DNA from: Anaeromyxobacter sp.
GTDB taxonomy: Bacteria; Myxococcota; Myxococcia; Myxococcales; Anaeromyxobacteraceae
Assembly (NCBI GenBank): GCA_025360965.1
Contig: JANYBC010000098.1
Span: 1 to 53,515, forward strand
DNA: 53,515 bases
Direction: 5' to 3'
Position numbers and translations under genes: made by a program. The first letter of the stretch is position 1. Each line of letters begins with the position of its first letter. Below, piece after piece: positions 25,271-35,596 of this stretch. The notes below the pieces were generated by a model. That model did no database searches and was not told the origin of the DNA. It saw only the letters and a program-made list of their open reading frames with translations.

Positions 25271-25491
25271 CGAGCGAGCTTCCTCAGGCTCTCGGCGTGC
25301 TCGTGCATGGCTCGGTCGATGGCGGCCTTCACCCGGTCGCGCCTCGGCTTCCTCACCGGCGCGATGATCAGCTTCCCGCCCTCGGTGGTCATGTCGAGCT
25401 CGGTCTCGCGGGTGATGTCGAGCAGCTCGAGGATGGGCTTCTCGATGACGATGCCGAGGCTGTTGCCGATGGCCGAGAGCTTCTTGCGCAT
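25267..25491 (-). CDS. AbrB/MazE-type antitoxin of the broken Doc module
   Basis: A 74-residue DNA-binding antitoxin. The N-terminal swapped-hairpin pattern is KLSAIGNSLGIVIEKPILELL with TRETELDMTTEGGKLIIAPV, and the C-terminal tail is charged (RRDRVKAAIDRAMHEHAESL) and would neutralise the toxin. ATG 25491 has ACGGAG upstream and a TATACA-like -10 further up. The gene is intact although its toxin partner is deleted, so it may survive as an orphan autorepressor. Confidence 0.82.
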   Translation of the reverse strand: MRKKLSAIGNSLGIVIEKPILELLDITRETELDMTTEGGKLIIAPVRKPRRDRVKAAIDRAMHEHAESLRKLAR

Positions 25492-25608
25492 GGTCGGGCT
25501 CCGTTCTGACCAATGTATAACTTCGCCCTCGCTCTGGGGCAAGCCCCGTGAGATCGGGCGGCGGTTGGCCAGCCCTTGAGGCTACTCCACTCTGAAGAGA
25601 GAGCGCAC

Positions 25609-26850
25609 CTACGGGTCGCCACCGGGGACCAGCGCTTCCGACCCCACCGCACGGGCCAACTCCGCTTCGGCCTCCCTGGCCTCTAGGAGAGCCTCCACGT
25701 GCTCCCGCCTGGCTTCCACGGCTCCCCGCCTGATCAGCAGGAGCTCGGCGATTCCGATCTTGCCCGCCTCGTAGGCCATCCCCGCAAGCGTGACGTTCGC
25801 GTCAGCGCTCTGGATGGCCTCTCCCTCGTAGGCGGCCACGGCCTCGGCAGCGTCCCGGCTCCGCTCGACCGCGAGCCTCACCTCGGCCTGGACCCGTCGC
25901 TCCACCGCCGCCAGCTCCGCGACAGCCTTGGAGAGTCGAGCTGCCGCGACGCCACGTCCAGCCTGATTCCGGTTGGAGACCGGAAGCTCCAGCGTCACGG
26001 TTCCGACCAGGATGTCCGCGCCCTCTTCTCTTGCGTACCTGGCGCCTACCACGGGCGACGGGTAAGCCTCGCGCTCCGCCAGCCTCCCCTCAGCCTCGGC
26101 GGCCCTGGCCTCGCGACGCGCCGCCATGAGATCTGGCCGCACCGCGAGGGCCTTGGCCACGAGCGCCTCGACGTTGACCGAGGCCGCGACTGGTGGCGCA
26201 AGCTCGCCATCGAGCTCGAGTCGTGCGCCCGCGTCCGCTCCGAGCAGGTTTCGAAGCTCCGCACGTGCAGTTGCGGCCCGTCGCGTCGCCACGGCCACCG
26301 AGAGCGCGGCACGGCCAGCCTCGGTCCTGGCAGCGTTCACCTCGAGCTGCGACACGCCCCCGAGCTCGGCGCGCCGCTGGACCGATCGGACGGAATCTCG
26401 GGTCACGACGAGGTCCTCTCGCGCGAACGCGACCAACCGCTCCGTCGCCAGGGCGCGTGCAAACGCAGCCCGCACTTCGGCCGCGAGTCCAACCCGCCGT
26501 GCCGCCAGGCGGGCTTCCGCGGCCTCCCGCGCTGCCGCCGCCACCTCGATCCGGGCACCTCGCTGGCCGAAGAGCTCGAGGCGTTGGGCCAGTGACGCTT
26601 CGACGTCGGTGGTGTGCTGGTCGCCGTGGCGCCGGGGACCCGCCCCAACCGAAACCTCTGGGTTGTGCTGCACCACCAGCTCCGCGCCGCCGAGCCGCGC
26701 GCTGGCCGCATGGACCTCTGCGGTGAAGTTCGCGATCTCCGAGTTCCGTTCGAGCGCGTACTCGACCGCCCGCTGGCACGTGAGCGGCTCCGCTCGCGCC
26801 GCCCAAGCCAGAAGGAGGGCGGCCGTCGCCGCGATGACCTTGGCGCTCAT
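25609..26850 (-). CDS. TolC-family outer-membrane efflux protein (CzcC/CusC-like)
   Basis: A 413-residue outer-membrane channel of RND efflux systems. It has a signal peptide (AATAALLLAWAARA) and two repeated helical hairpins with the family patterns TCQRAVEYALERNSEIA and VEALVAKALAVRPDLMAARR. A strand segment (VVGARYAREEGADILVGTVT) leads to LELPVSNRNQAGRG. AGGAGG precedes ATG 26850, which overlaps the stop of the upstream RND pump fragment by 4 nt. Its original partner pump is therefore gone here, and no membrane-fusion protein is nearby, so it either serves another pump or is a relict. Confidence 0.88.
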   Translation of the reverse strand: MSAKVIAATAALLLAWAARAEPLTCQRAVEYALERNSEIANFTAEVHAASARLGGAELVVQHNPEVSVGAGPRRHGDQHTTDVEASLAQRLELFGQRGARIEVAAAAREAAEARLAARRVGLAAEVRAAFARALATERLVAFAREDLVVTRDSVRSVQRRAELGGVSQLEVNAARTEAGRAALSVAVATRRAATARAELRNLLGADAGARLELDGELAPPVAASVNVEALVAKALAVRPDLMAARREARAAEAEGRLAEREAYPSPVVGARYAREEGADILVGTVTLELPVSNRNQAGRGVAAARLSKAVAELAAVERRVQAEVRLAVERSRDAAEAVAAYEGEAIQSADANVTLAGMAYEAGKIGIAELLLIRRGAVEARREHVEALLEAREAEAELARAVGSEALVPGGDP

Positions 26851-27035
26851 CGCCGTTCCTCCTGGGCCACCGAGAGTTCAAGGGAGGCGGCATTGGACTC
26901 TGGCCCTCCCTCGGCCTCCACCTCCCCATCGCCTCGCTCGCCGTCGCGCCTGGCGCGGAGCGCCGTGAACAAGACCGGCAAGACAAGTAGCGTCAGCGCC
27001 GTGGACGAGAGAATGCCGCCAATGACAACGGTCAT
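26847..27035 (-). pseudogene. C-terminal fragment of an RND heavy-metal efflux pump (CzcA/CusA type)
   Basis: Only the last ~62 codons remain. TVVIGGILSSTALTLLVLPV is the final membrane helix of CzcA/CusA pumps, followed by a charged tail. Upstream of residue Thr2 the frame stays open but reads unrelated sequence (Tyr-Gly-Gln-Arg-Leu-Ala-Tyr-Trp-Pro), so homology ends at about 27035, some 55 bp before rnpB. The rest of the pump (about 1000 residues) is missing. The following TolC gene overlaps it, showing this was a real efflux operon before truncation. Confidence 0.85.
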
Positions 27036-27089
27036 CGGCCAGTAAGCCAGTCTCTGCCCGTAAAAGTCATCGTAAACGCTAACGAAATG

Positions 27090-27483
<394 letters not shown>

Positions 27484-27506
27484 CGGGACGGGAGATAGCA
27501 CGCGCC

Positions 27507-28256
27507 TCAGCGCCGCGCCATGGCGCCCCGACCGCCCTGCCCTGCGGCGCGCTTCACGCCGCGCTTCGGGCACAGCTCGGCGACCGGGCAGCGCTCGCAG
27601 GCCGGCGCCCGGGCCGTGCAGCAGCGCCGCCCATGCCAGACCAGCAGCTGGTGGCCGGTGGCCCAGAGCTCCACCGGGAAGAGCTGCCGCAGCTCGGCCT
27701 CGACCTTCCCCGGCGCCAGCTGGCGGGTGAAGCCGAGCCGGCGCGAGAGCCGCCCCACGTGCGTGTCGACCGGGAAGGCCGCCTCGACCCCCTGCTGCAG
27801 CAGGATGACGCCGGCCGACTTCTGCCCCACACCCGGCAGCGCCTCGAGCTCGTCGCGGGTGCGCGGCACCACCCCACCGTGGACCTCGACGATGCGCCGC
27901 GCCGCCGCACCGATCGCCCTGGCCTTGTTCCTGAAGAGCCCGAGCGTCCTGATGTGCGGCCAGAGCTGCTCCGGCTCGGCGCCGGCCAGCGCTGGCGCGT
28001 CCGGGAAGGCGGCGAAGAGGCCGGGCGTGGCGCGGTTCACGCCCTTGTCGGTCGACTGGGCCGAGAGGATCACCGCCACCATGAGCTGCAGGTCGCTCGT
28101 GAAGTCGAGCTCGATGCGCGCGCCAGGCATGGCCACGTCGAGCCGCCGGAGCACCTCGAGGGCCCGGGCCCGCTCGGCGCCGGACACCCTCCGGCGTCGG
28201 GCCTCCGCTCGCGGGCGCCTCTTCGCACCGGTCTTCGCCGCTCTCCGTGCCGCCAT
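27507..28256 (-). CDS. nth: Endonuclease III (DNA glycosylase/AP lyase)
   Basis: A 249-residue base-excision repair enzyme for oxidised pyrimidines. It has the helix-hairpin-helix [14 protein letters not shown] with catalytic Lys, the catalytic Asp in [15 protein letters not shown], and the C-terminal 4Fe-4S loop [17 protein letters not shown] (Cys-X6-Cys-X2-Cys-X5-Cys). It is about 35 residues longer than E. coli Nth owing to an Arg/Lys-rich N-terminal tail ([20 protein letters not shown]), which may aid DNA binding, and a basic C-terminus. ATG 28256 is divergent from the threonine aldolase gene. Confidence 0.94.
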   Translation of the reverse strand: MAARRAAKTGAKRRPRAEARRRRVSGAERARALEVLRRLDVAMPGARIELDFTSDLQLMVAVILSAQSTDKGVNRATPGLFAAFPDAPALAGAEPEQLWPHIRTLGLFRNKARAIGAAARRIVEVHGGVVPRTRDELEALPGVGQKSAGVILLQQGVEAAFPVDTHVGRLSRRLGFTRQLAPGKVEAELRQLFPVELWATGHQLLVWHGRRCCTARAPACERCPVAELCPKRGVKRAAGQGGRGAMARR

Positions 28257-28303
28257 GCGGGGCGGATGCTAGCATCGCCCGCCGCCATTCCCTGGAGAAC
28301 CGC

Positions 28304-29335
<1,032 letters not shown>

Positions 29336-29526
29336 GGCACCTCGTCTGGTCAGGCCGGGCCGGGCTGGAGCGCTCCCGCCGGGAGGCGATCTTCTGGGTG
29401 GCGGCGGGCGTCACCCTTGGCAGGCCGGCTCCGCTCGAGCGCGCCAGCTGAACCGGCCCGGTCGTCCCCTTCGGCCTGGCGGCCGGGGTATTTTCGCCTG
29501 GGGCCCTGTCGTGCGACCATCGGCGG

Positions 29527-30678
29527 GTGCCTTGCCCGTTCCACTACGCTCGGTCTGTGCCGGTCTCCCGGTTGGTCCCGCGCCGGTTGGTTCCGCTCAT
29601 ACCGGTCCTGTTGCTGGCAGCGCTGTTCGCGTCGGCCGGCTGCGCCACGGCCCCGCCGCCACGTAAGCTGACCTTCCGGGAGGCCGGATTGCTCGACGGC
29701 GGGCCTGCCCCGGCGACGGACGGCTCGCGGCCGCCCGAAGCTCGACCGGACGCCGCTCGACCGGACGCCGAGCGACCGTCCGGGGAACGTCCGTCCGCCC
29801 CGCGGGCCCTGGTGCTCGAGCCACACCAGCCGCTCGCTCCGCCGGTCCGCGACGCGGCCCCCAGGGCGGTCGCCAGCGAGCCGCCAGACGGGCCTCCCAT
29901 AGATCCCCTGCTGCTCCGCTTCGCCGCCGAGGCCCGCAGCCGCCGCTTCCAGGTCGCGGCCAACCGCGGCTTCCCGCCCGAGGCCGAGGCGGCCTGGCGC
30001 GGGCTGGTGGCTCGGCTCGACGACTACCTGGCGCGGCCGCTCCCGCAGACCCCGCTGCTGGAGCTGGTCCGCTCCAGCGTGACGCTCGAGGCCGAGTGGG
30101 AGTTCGACCGGCGCCGCTACGGCCCGCCGCCGGCCGACCTCGCCCGGCTCGTCCTTGGCCGGGACCAGCGGCTCTCGCGCCGCATCGCCACCTCGCGGGC
30201 CATCGGCGCGAGCATGTTCGCGGCCCGGCCGCCCGGCCGGCTCCGCTGGCCCATCGTGAACGCAGGCCTCTCCTCCGGCTTCGGCTATCGCGACCACCCG
30301 CTCAACGGCACGCGCCAGATTCACGCCGGCATCGATCTCGCCGCGGATCTCGGGCGCGTGGTCAGCGCGGCGGCGCAGGGCTACGTGGTGAGCGCCACCT
30401 GGGCCGGCGGCTACGGGCTGCTGGTCGAGGTGCGCCACACGGGCGACCTGACCACCCGCTACGGCCACCTCTCGGCGCTGCTCTGCGCCCCGGGCGACGC
30501 CCTCGACCCCGGCTCGCCCATCGGACTCATCGGCCAGACCGGCCTCGCCACCGGTCCGCACCTCCACTTCGAGGTCTGGGAGGGTGGCCAGGTGCGAGAT
30601 CCGCTGGCCTTCATCGGCGGCGGCACCGGGCTGGCCCCGCCTTACGCGGCGGCCGCGCTCTCGGGCGGGCCGCGGTGA
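29527..30678 (+). CDS. M23-family metallopeptidase lipoprotein (LytM-like)
   Basis: An envelope peptidoglycan endopeptidase or its degenerate regulator. A signal peptide with lipobox (FASAGC) is followed by a ~90-residue Pro/Arg/Ala-rich linker and a helical middle region. The LytM domain (~265-370) has zinc ligands in HAGIDLAADLG (HxxxD) and GPHLHFEVWE (HxH), both intact, so it should be active. The GTG at 29527 is the longest start; GTG 29557 is a reasonable alternative that leaves a more usual signal peptide, and neither has a clear ribosome site. The next gene overlaps its stop by 4 nt. Confidence 0.87.
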   Translation: MPCPFHYARSVPVSRLVPRRLVPLIPVLLLAALFASAGCATAPPPRKLTFREAGLLDGGPAPATDGSRPPEARPDAARPDAERPSGERPSAPRALVLEPHQPLAPPVRDAAPRAVASEPPDGPPIDPLLLRFAAEARSRRFQVAANRGFPPEAEAAWRGLVARLDDYLARPLPQTPLLELVRSSVTLEAEWEFDRRRYGPPPADLARLVLGRDQRLSRRIATSRAIGASMFAARPPGRLRWPIVNAGLSSGFGYRDHPLNGTRQIHAGIDLAADLGRVVSAAAQGYVVSATWAGGYGLLVEVRHTGDLTTRYGHLSALLCAPGDALDPGSPIGLIGQTGLATGPHLHFEVWEGGQVRDPLAFIGGGTGLAPPYAAAALSGGPR

Positions 30679-31718
30679 TCGGCGCCGCGGTGCTGCTGGC
30701 GCTGCTCTCCAGCGCGGAGCTGCAGGTCCCGGCCGGCGCACCGCTCCCCGAGGCCATCTCCCGCGCCTCTCCGGGCGACACCCTCCGGCTCGGCCCGGGG
30801 GAGCACCGCGGTGGGCTCGGCCGGCTGGCCGGCCTGACCGTGATCGGGGCCGGCGCCGGGGTCACCTTCGTGCTGGCTCCCCCCGGCGAGGACGGCGCCA
30901 GCGTCGACGGCGACGCGACGCTGCGCGGGCTGTCGCTCATCGCCGGGCCGGCGCGGAGCGCGCTCAAGGCGCTCGGCGGGACGGTCCAGCTGATCGACGT
31001 GGCGCTCGTCGGCGGCGCCAGCGGGCTCTTCGTCGACGGCGGCCGGGTCACCGGGCGCGGCATCTGGCTGCAAGGGGACTTCGGGCTGCTGCAGCGGAGC
31101 GGGACGGTGTCGCTCACCGGCGTCACCGCCACCGGCCGGCACGCCGGCATCGCGCTGCTCTCCGGCGAGCTCGATCTCTCCCGCGCCGCCGTCACCGGCC
31201 CGTCGTCGGAGGCGGCGGTCACCATCGGCGGCGGGACGGCGCACCTCGCGGAGTCGGTCTACCGGGCCGGCGGCCCGTCCGGCCTCGCGGTGGCGGGCGG
31301 CCGGGTCATCGCCCACGACCTGACCATCTCCGGCCCGCGCGAGCAGAACGGGGTCGGCGGCGACTGCCTGCTGGTGCTGCGGGGAAGCGTCGAGCTCTCC
31401 TGGAGCGAGCTCACCGGCTGCGGCGGCGCGGCCGTCGAGGCGGCCCGGTCCGAGCTGGTGCTCGACGGGGTCGACGCCGGCGGCGGGGCGGCCGGGGGTT
31501 TCATCTTCACCGACAGGACCCGGGCCGAGCTCAAGGCCACCCTGGTCACAGGCCGTGGCCCGGGGCTGGTGGCTGCGCAGGGGGCCCTGGTCCGGACCTG
31601 GCAGGCGCGCACCTGGACCGATCCTGCGCTCTGGGTCGACTGCGGCTCCGGCGCCCGCGTCGAGCAGCTCGACGCCCACGGCGCACGCCAGCCCTGCGAC
31701 CCACCCGCAGGGAAGTAG
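30675..31718 (+). CDS. Right-handed beta-helix secreted protein
   Basis: A 347-residue protein with a short hydrophobic leader (IGAAVLLALLSSA). It then has regular ~22-residue coils of the parallel beta-helix kind (LIAGPARSALKALGGTVQLI, DVALVGGASGLFVDGGRVTG, LDLSRAAVTGPSSEAAVTIG), ending near two Cys residues (WVDCGSGARV, QPCDPP). The first ~50 residues (LPEAISRASPGDTLRLGPGE) are the typical entry of pectate-lyase-like/NosD domains. No catalytic residues are recognisable. GTG 30675 is coupled to the M23 gene by a GTGA overlap, suggesting an envelope function. Confidence 0.75.
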   Translation: MIGAAVLLALLSSAELQVPAGAPLPEAISRASPGDTLRLGPGEHRGGLGRLAGLTVIGAGAGVTFVLAPPGEDGASVDGDATLRGLSLIAGPARSALKALGGTVQLIDVALVGGASGLFVDGGRVTGRGIWLQGDFGLLQRSGTVSLTGVTATGRHAGIALLSGELDLSRAAVTGPSSEAAVTIGGGTAHLAESVYRAGGPSGLAVAGGRVIAHDLTISGPREQNGVGGDCLLVLRGSVELSWSELTGCGGAAVEAARSELVLDGVDAGGGAAGGFIFTDRTRAELKATLVTGRGPGLVAAQGALVRTWQARTWTDPALWVDCGSGARVEQLDAHGARQPCDPPAGK

Positions 31719-31849
31719 CGCGCTTTTCGTTGGGACCATTGCCCCGAAGGGGCTGGCCAACGGCTCGACTTCCGGCCCCCGGCATGACAGGTATGTGTGG
31801 CGTGCCGCCCCGGCCGGGAGGCGCGTCCAGACCGGGAGCCGGCCACCCG

Positions 31850-32707
31850 ATGCAGATCAACCTGCGGAAGGCGATGTTCGTCCTTCCCAACCTCTTCACG
31901 GTCAGCTCGATCTTCCTCGGGTTCTACGCGCTCGTGCTCTGCTCGGGCGAGGCCACCCCGCTGCAGCTCTACCAGGCCGCGCTCGCCATCTTCTTCGCCA
32001 TGTTCTTCGACGCCTTCGACGGGCGCGTGGCGCGGATGACCAAGACCCAGAGCGACTTCGGCATGCAGCTCGACAGCCTCGCCGATGTCATGAGCTTCGG
32101 CGCCGCCCCGGGGCTGCTGGTCTACAAGTGGGCGCTGGCCCCGATGGGCGCGCTCGGCCTCTTCCTCTCCTTCTCCTTCGCGGCCTGCGGCGCCCTGCGC
32201 CTGGCCCGCTTCAACGTCCTGGCGATGCGCGGTGACAAGGGCTCCTCGCGCTTCTTCGTCGGCCTGCCCATCCCGCTTGCGGCCGGCACCGTGGTGGCGC
32301 TGGTGATCGCCCACTACGCCGAGTTCCAGCAGAACATCGGCCCGTCCATCCAGGTTCCGGTGGCGGTGGTGGTGGCGCTGCTCTCCTTCCTGATGGTCTC
32401 GCCGGTCCGCTACCGGACCTTCAAGGACGCCCACCTCTCCGGCAAGAGCTTCGCGATCCTCGGCCTGTTGCTGCTGGCCGGCCTGGCCATCGCCATCAAG
32501 ACCCGCCCCTCCTTCGTGCTGGTGGTCTTCATGCTGGCCTACGTCGCCATTGGGCTGGCCGAGACCCTCTTCGTCCGGCCGCACCCGCCGGCCCCGGCCG
32601 AGCTGCCGCCTGCCATCCGCGCCGAACTGGAGGCCGACGAGGCCCTCGAACTCGACGACCCGGACGACGACAAGGACGACAAGTCCGAGGGCGACGAGTA
32701 CATCTAG
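31850..32707 (+). CDS. pssA: CDP-diacylglycerol-serine O-phosphatidyltransferase
   Basis: A 285-residue inner-membrane enzyme that makes phosphatidylserine from CDP-diacylglycerol and serine, the precursor of phosphatidylethanolamine. The CDP-alcohol phosphotransferase signature D-G-x2-A-R-x8-G-x3-D-x3-D is complete (DGRVARMTKTQSDFG followed by MQLDSLAD). About eight membrane helices follow. The C-terminus has an unusual acidic tail (LELDDPDDDKDDKSEGDEY). The ATG has only a weak ribosome site. Its stop overlaps the GTG of pgpA by one base, linking two phospholipid genes. Confidence 0.93.
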   Translation: MQINLRKAMFVLPNLFTVSSIFLGFYALVLCSGEATPLQLYQAALAIFFAMFFDAFDGRVARMTKTQSDFGMQLDSLADVMSFGAAPGLLVYKWALAPMGALGLFLSFSFAACGALRLARFNVLAMRGDKGSSRFFVGLPIPLAAGTVVALVIAHYAEFQQNIGPSIQVPVAVVVALLSFLMVSPVRYRTFKDAHLSGKSFAILGLLLLAGLAIAIKTRPSFVLVVFMLAYVAIGLAETLFVRPHPPAPAELPPAIRAELEADEALELDDPDDDKDDKSEGDEYI

Positions 32708-33192
32708 TGCCGCGACCCACCCCCTCCGCGAGGCCAGACGGCTGGACCCTGCTGGCCGCCTGGGGTCCCTGCGGCTTCTCCCCGGTCGCCCCCGGCACCG
32801 TCGGCACGCTCGGCGCCGTCCCGCTGGCCTGGGCCGTGGCCCGCCTCGAGCCGCTGGCCGCCTGGGCGTTCCTGCTCGCCTTCTTCGCGCTCGCGGTCCA
32901 CGCCGCCACCCGGGCCGCGGGATGGTGGCGGGTGGTCGACGCCCCCGGCATCGTCATCGACGAGGTGCTCGGCTACCTGGTGACGGTCGCCTTCCTCCCC
33001 TTCACCTGGCAGGTGGCGCTGGCCGGCTTCGTCCTCTTCAGGGTCTTCGACATCCTCAAGCCCTGGCCGATCTCGCGCATCGACCGCTGGAAGACCGGTG
33101 CCGGCGTGGTGCTCGACGACGTGGCGGCCGGCCTCTTCGCCTGGGCCGGGCTGAAGCTGCTGCTCCACTACGTCCCGGGGCTCTTCGCGTGA
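32707..33192 (+). CDS. pgpA: Phosphatidylglycerophosphatase A
   Basis: A 161-residue membrane phosphatase that removes phosphate from phosphatidylglycerophosphate. It shows the PgpA pattern GFSPVAPGTVGTLGAVPLAW near the N-terminus, IVIDEVLGYLVTV in the middle with the conserved Asp-Glu, and FRVFDILKPWPISRID followed by VVLDDVAAG. GTG 32707 overlaps the pssA stop, and its own stop overlaps the cinA GTG by 4 nt, so pssA-pgpA-cinA form one operon. Confidence 0.93.
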   Translation: MPRPTPSARPDGWTLLAAWGPCGFSPVAPGTVGTLGAVPLAWAVARLEPLAAWAFLLAFFALAVHAATRAAGWWRVVDAPGIVIDEVLGYLVTVAFLPFTWQVALAGFVLFRVFDILKPWPISRIDRWKTGAGVVLDDVAAGLFAWAGLKLLLHYVPGLFA

Positions 33193-34424
33193 GCCTCTCC
33201 GTCGAGCTGCTGGCCACCGGCGACGAGCTGCTCACCGGGCAGGTGGTCGACACCAACTCCCCGTGGCTCATGGACCGACTCTGGGACGCTGGCGTCATGG
33301 TGGGGCGCAAGACGCTGGTCGGCGACGATCGCGAGGTGCTCGAGGCGGCGCTCCGCGAGACCACCGGCCGCGCCGACTTGGTGATCATGAGCGGGGGACT
33401 CGGGCCGACCGAGGACGACCTGACCGCCGAGTGCGTGGCCCGGGTCATGGGCCTGCCGCTCGAGCCGCACGCCCCCTCGCTGGCCGCCATCGCCGAGCGG
33501 TTCCAGCGCATGGGGCGGACCATGACCCCGAACAACGCCAAGCAGGCCCGCTTCCCGCGCGGCGCCACCATCCACCCCAACCGCTGGGGGACCGCGCCGG
33601 GCTTCACGGTCCAACTCGGCCGCGCCGCGCTCACCTGCCTGCCGGGCGTGCCGGCCGAGTACCGCGGCCTGGCCGAGGAGGTGGTGCTCCCGTGGGTGGC
33701 GGCCCGGCTCGGGTCCGCCCCGGCCGCGCGGGTCCTCAAGCTGCTCGGCCTCGGCGAGTCGGCCGCTGACCAGGCCATGCGCCCGGTCATGGACGACCCG
33801 GCCCACCGCGGCGTCCGCTTCGGCTACCGCGCCCACTTCCCCGAGGTTCACCTGAAGTGGACGGTCACCGGCCCCGGGGCCGAGCCGCGCGCCGCCGCCA
33901 TCGAGGCCGCGGTCCGCGCCCTCTTCGGCGACGCGGTCTGGGGGAGCGGCAAGGAGGAGCTGGCGGCGCTGCTGGTGGCGCGGCTCGCCGCGCGGCGGGA
34001 GAAGGTGGCGCTGGCCGAGAGCTGCACCGGCGGCCTGCTCGCCTCGCTGGTCACGGCCGTGCCCGGCGCCTCGGCGGTGCTCGACCTCGGCGTGGTGGCC
34101 TACGCCAACGAGATGAAGACCCGGGTGCTGGGCGTCGAGGAGGCCCTGCTGGGCGCAAGCGGCGCCGTCTCCGAGCCGGTGGCCCGGGCCCTGGCCGAGG
34201 GGGCGAGGAGCATCGCCGGGGCCACCTGGGGGCTTGGCATCACCGGCATCGCCGGCCCGGACGGAGGGACGCCGGAGAAGCCGGTCGGCACCGTCCACCT
34301 GGCGCTGGCCGGCCCCGGCGGGACCGAGGCGGTGGCCAGGCTCTACCGCGGCGATCGCGAGCGGGTGCGCCGCGCCGCCGCCTTCGAGGCCCTCGACCTG
34401 CTCCGCCGGGCGCTGCTCCGATAG
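33189..34424 (+). CDS. cinA: CinA-family protein (nicotinamide-nucleotide amidohydrolase domain)
   Basis: A 411-residue cytosolic protein. The N-terminal molybdopterin-binding-like (COG1058) domain has ELLATGDELLTGQVVDTNS and MSGGLGPTEDDLTAE. The C-terminal NMN deamidase (PncC) domain has LAESCTGGLLASLVT, VVAYANEMKTRVLGV and GITGIAGPDGGTPEKPVGTV. Both domains are complete and of normal length. In many bacteria cinA lies next to recA; here recA is convergent across a 71-nt gap. The protein recycles NMN and has been linked to competence in some species. Confidence 0.95.
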   Translation: MSLSVELLATGDELLTGQVVDTNSPWLMDRLWDAGVMVGRKTLVGDDREVLEAALRETTGRADLVIMSGGLGPTEDDLTAECVARVMGLPLEPHAPSLAAIAERFQRMGRTMTPNNAKQARFPRGATIHPNRWGTAPGFTVQLGRAALTCLPGVPAEYRGLAEEVVLPWVAARLGSAPAARVLKLLGLGESAADQAMRPVMDDPAHRGVRFGYRAHFPEVHLKWTVTGPGAEPRAAAIEAAVRALFGDAVWGSGKEELAALLVARLAARREKVALAESCTGGLLASLVTAVPGASAVLDLGVVAYANEMKTRVLGVEEALLGASGAVSEPVARALAEGARSIAGATWGLGITGIAGPDGGTPEKPVGTVHLALAGPGGTEAVARLYRGDRERVRRAAAFEALDLLRRALLR

Positions 34425-34495
34425 CCGGCCCGCCGGCCGGGTTCCTCCGCCTCGCGCCGGCTTCGACCCCTGCCTCCGCCGGCTGGCACCCTCCA

Positions 34496-35536
34496 CTAGG
34501 CCGCCTCCTCGTCGGGCGCCTCCACCGCCACCACCCGTTCCACCTCGGCCTGCGCCGCCTTGAGCCGCTCCGTCACCCGGGCGAAGGCCTCCGGGTGGGC
34601 GCGCAGCCACTCGGCCGCCCGCTCGCGCCCCTGGGCGATCCGCTCCCCGTCGAGCGCATAGTGGGTCCCCGACTTCTCCAGGATGCCGCGCTCGCTGGCC
34701 AGGTCGACCGCCTCGGCGAACCGATCGATGCCGACGCCGTAACGGATGTCGAACTCGGCCTCTCGGAACGGCGGCGCCACCTTGTTCTTCACGACCTTGA
34801 CCCGGGTGCGGTTGCCGACCACCTTGTCCCCCTCCTTCACCTGCCCGATGCGCCGGATGTCGAGCCGCACCGAGGCGTAGAACTTGAGGGCATGGCCGCC
34901 GGTGGTGGTCTCGGGGTTGCCAAAGACCACGCCGATCTTCATGCGGATCTGGTTGATGAAGATCACCAGGGTCTGGTTCCGCGAGACCACCGCGGTCAGC
35001 TTGCGCAGGGCCTGGCTCATGAGCCTCGCCTGCAGCCCCATGTGGGCGTCGCCCATCTCTCCCTCGATCTCGGCTTTGGGGACCAGCGCCGCCACCGAGT
35101 CGACCACCACCAGGTCCACCCCGCTGGAGCGGACCAGCTGCTCGGTGATCTCGAGGGCCTGCTCCCCGGTGTCGGGCTGGGAGATCAGCAGATCTGCCAG
35201 CTTGATCCCGAGGTGGCGCGCGTAGGTGACGTCGAGGGCGTGCTCGGCGTCGATGAAGGCCGCCACCCCGCCCAACTTCTGCACCTCGGCGATGGCGTGG
35301 AGCGCCAGCGTGGTCTTGCCCGAGGACTCCGGCCCGAAGATCTCGACCACCCGACCGCGCGGCAGCCCCCCCACCCCGAGGGCCAGGTCGAGCCCGAGCG
35401 ATCCGGTCGGGACCACCGCCAGCGGCGGCGCCTCGGTCTCGTCGCCGAGCCGCATCACCGAACCCTTGCCGAACTGCTTCTCGATCGCCCCCAGCGCCTG
35501 GGTCAGCGCCTTCATCCGCTCCGTGATCTTGCTCAT
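34496..35536 (-). CDS. recA: Recombinase RecA
   Basis: A 346-residue DNA-strand-exchange ATPase. Walker A is GPESSGKTT at 68-76, Walker B is [12 protein letters not shown], and the loop-1/loop-2 regions ([39 protein letters not shown]) are intact. The acidic C-terminus (VEAPDEEAA) is shorter than in E. coli. It starts at ATG 35536. I see no LexA-type palindrome in the 60 bp upstream, so it may be read through from the comM gene or use another promoter; a CCGCCCCCCGGGGCGG hairpin sits in that gap. Confidence 0.98.
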   Translation of the reverse strand: MSKITERMKALTQALGAIEKQFGKGSVMRLGDETEAPPLAVVPTGSLGLDLALGVGGLPRGRVVEIFGPESSGKTTLALHAIAEVQKLGGVAAFIDAEHALDVTYARHLGIKLADLLISQPDTGEQALEITEQLVRSSGVDLVVVDSVAALVPKAEIEGEMGDAHMGLQARLMSQALRKLTAVVSRNQTLVIFINQIRMKIGVVFGNPETTTGGHALKFYASVRLDIRRIGQVKEGDKVVGNRTRVKVVKNKVAPPFREAEFDIRYGVGIDRFAEAVDLASERGILEKSGTHYALDGERIAQGRERAAEWLRAHPEAFARVTERLKAAQAEVERVVAVEAPDEEAA

Positions 35537-35596
35537 GCGCGGCTGCTCTTTCTCCGCCCCGGGGGGCGGTCTGGTGGGCCTGGAAGGGCCCGGTGG

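Noticed and set aside
31742-31754. GCCCC-GAA-GGGGC hairpin after the beta-helix gene as a terminator
   Set aside because: The stem is short and not followed by a T-tract, so it cannot be called a terminator.
35537-35596. SOS box upstream of recA
   Set aside because: No LexA-like palindrome is visible; only a GC hairpin is present.
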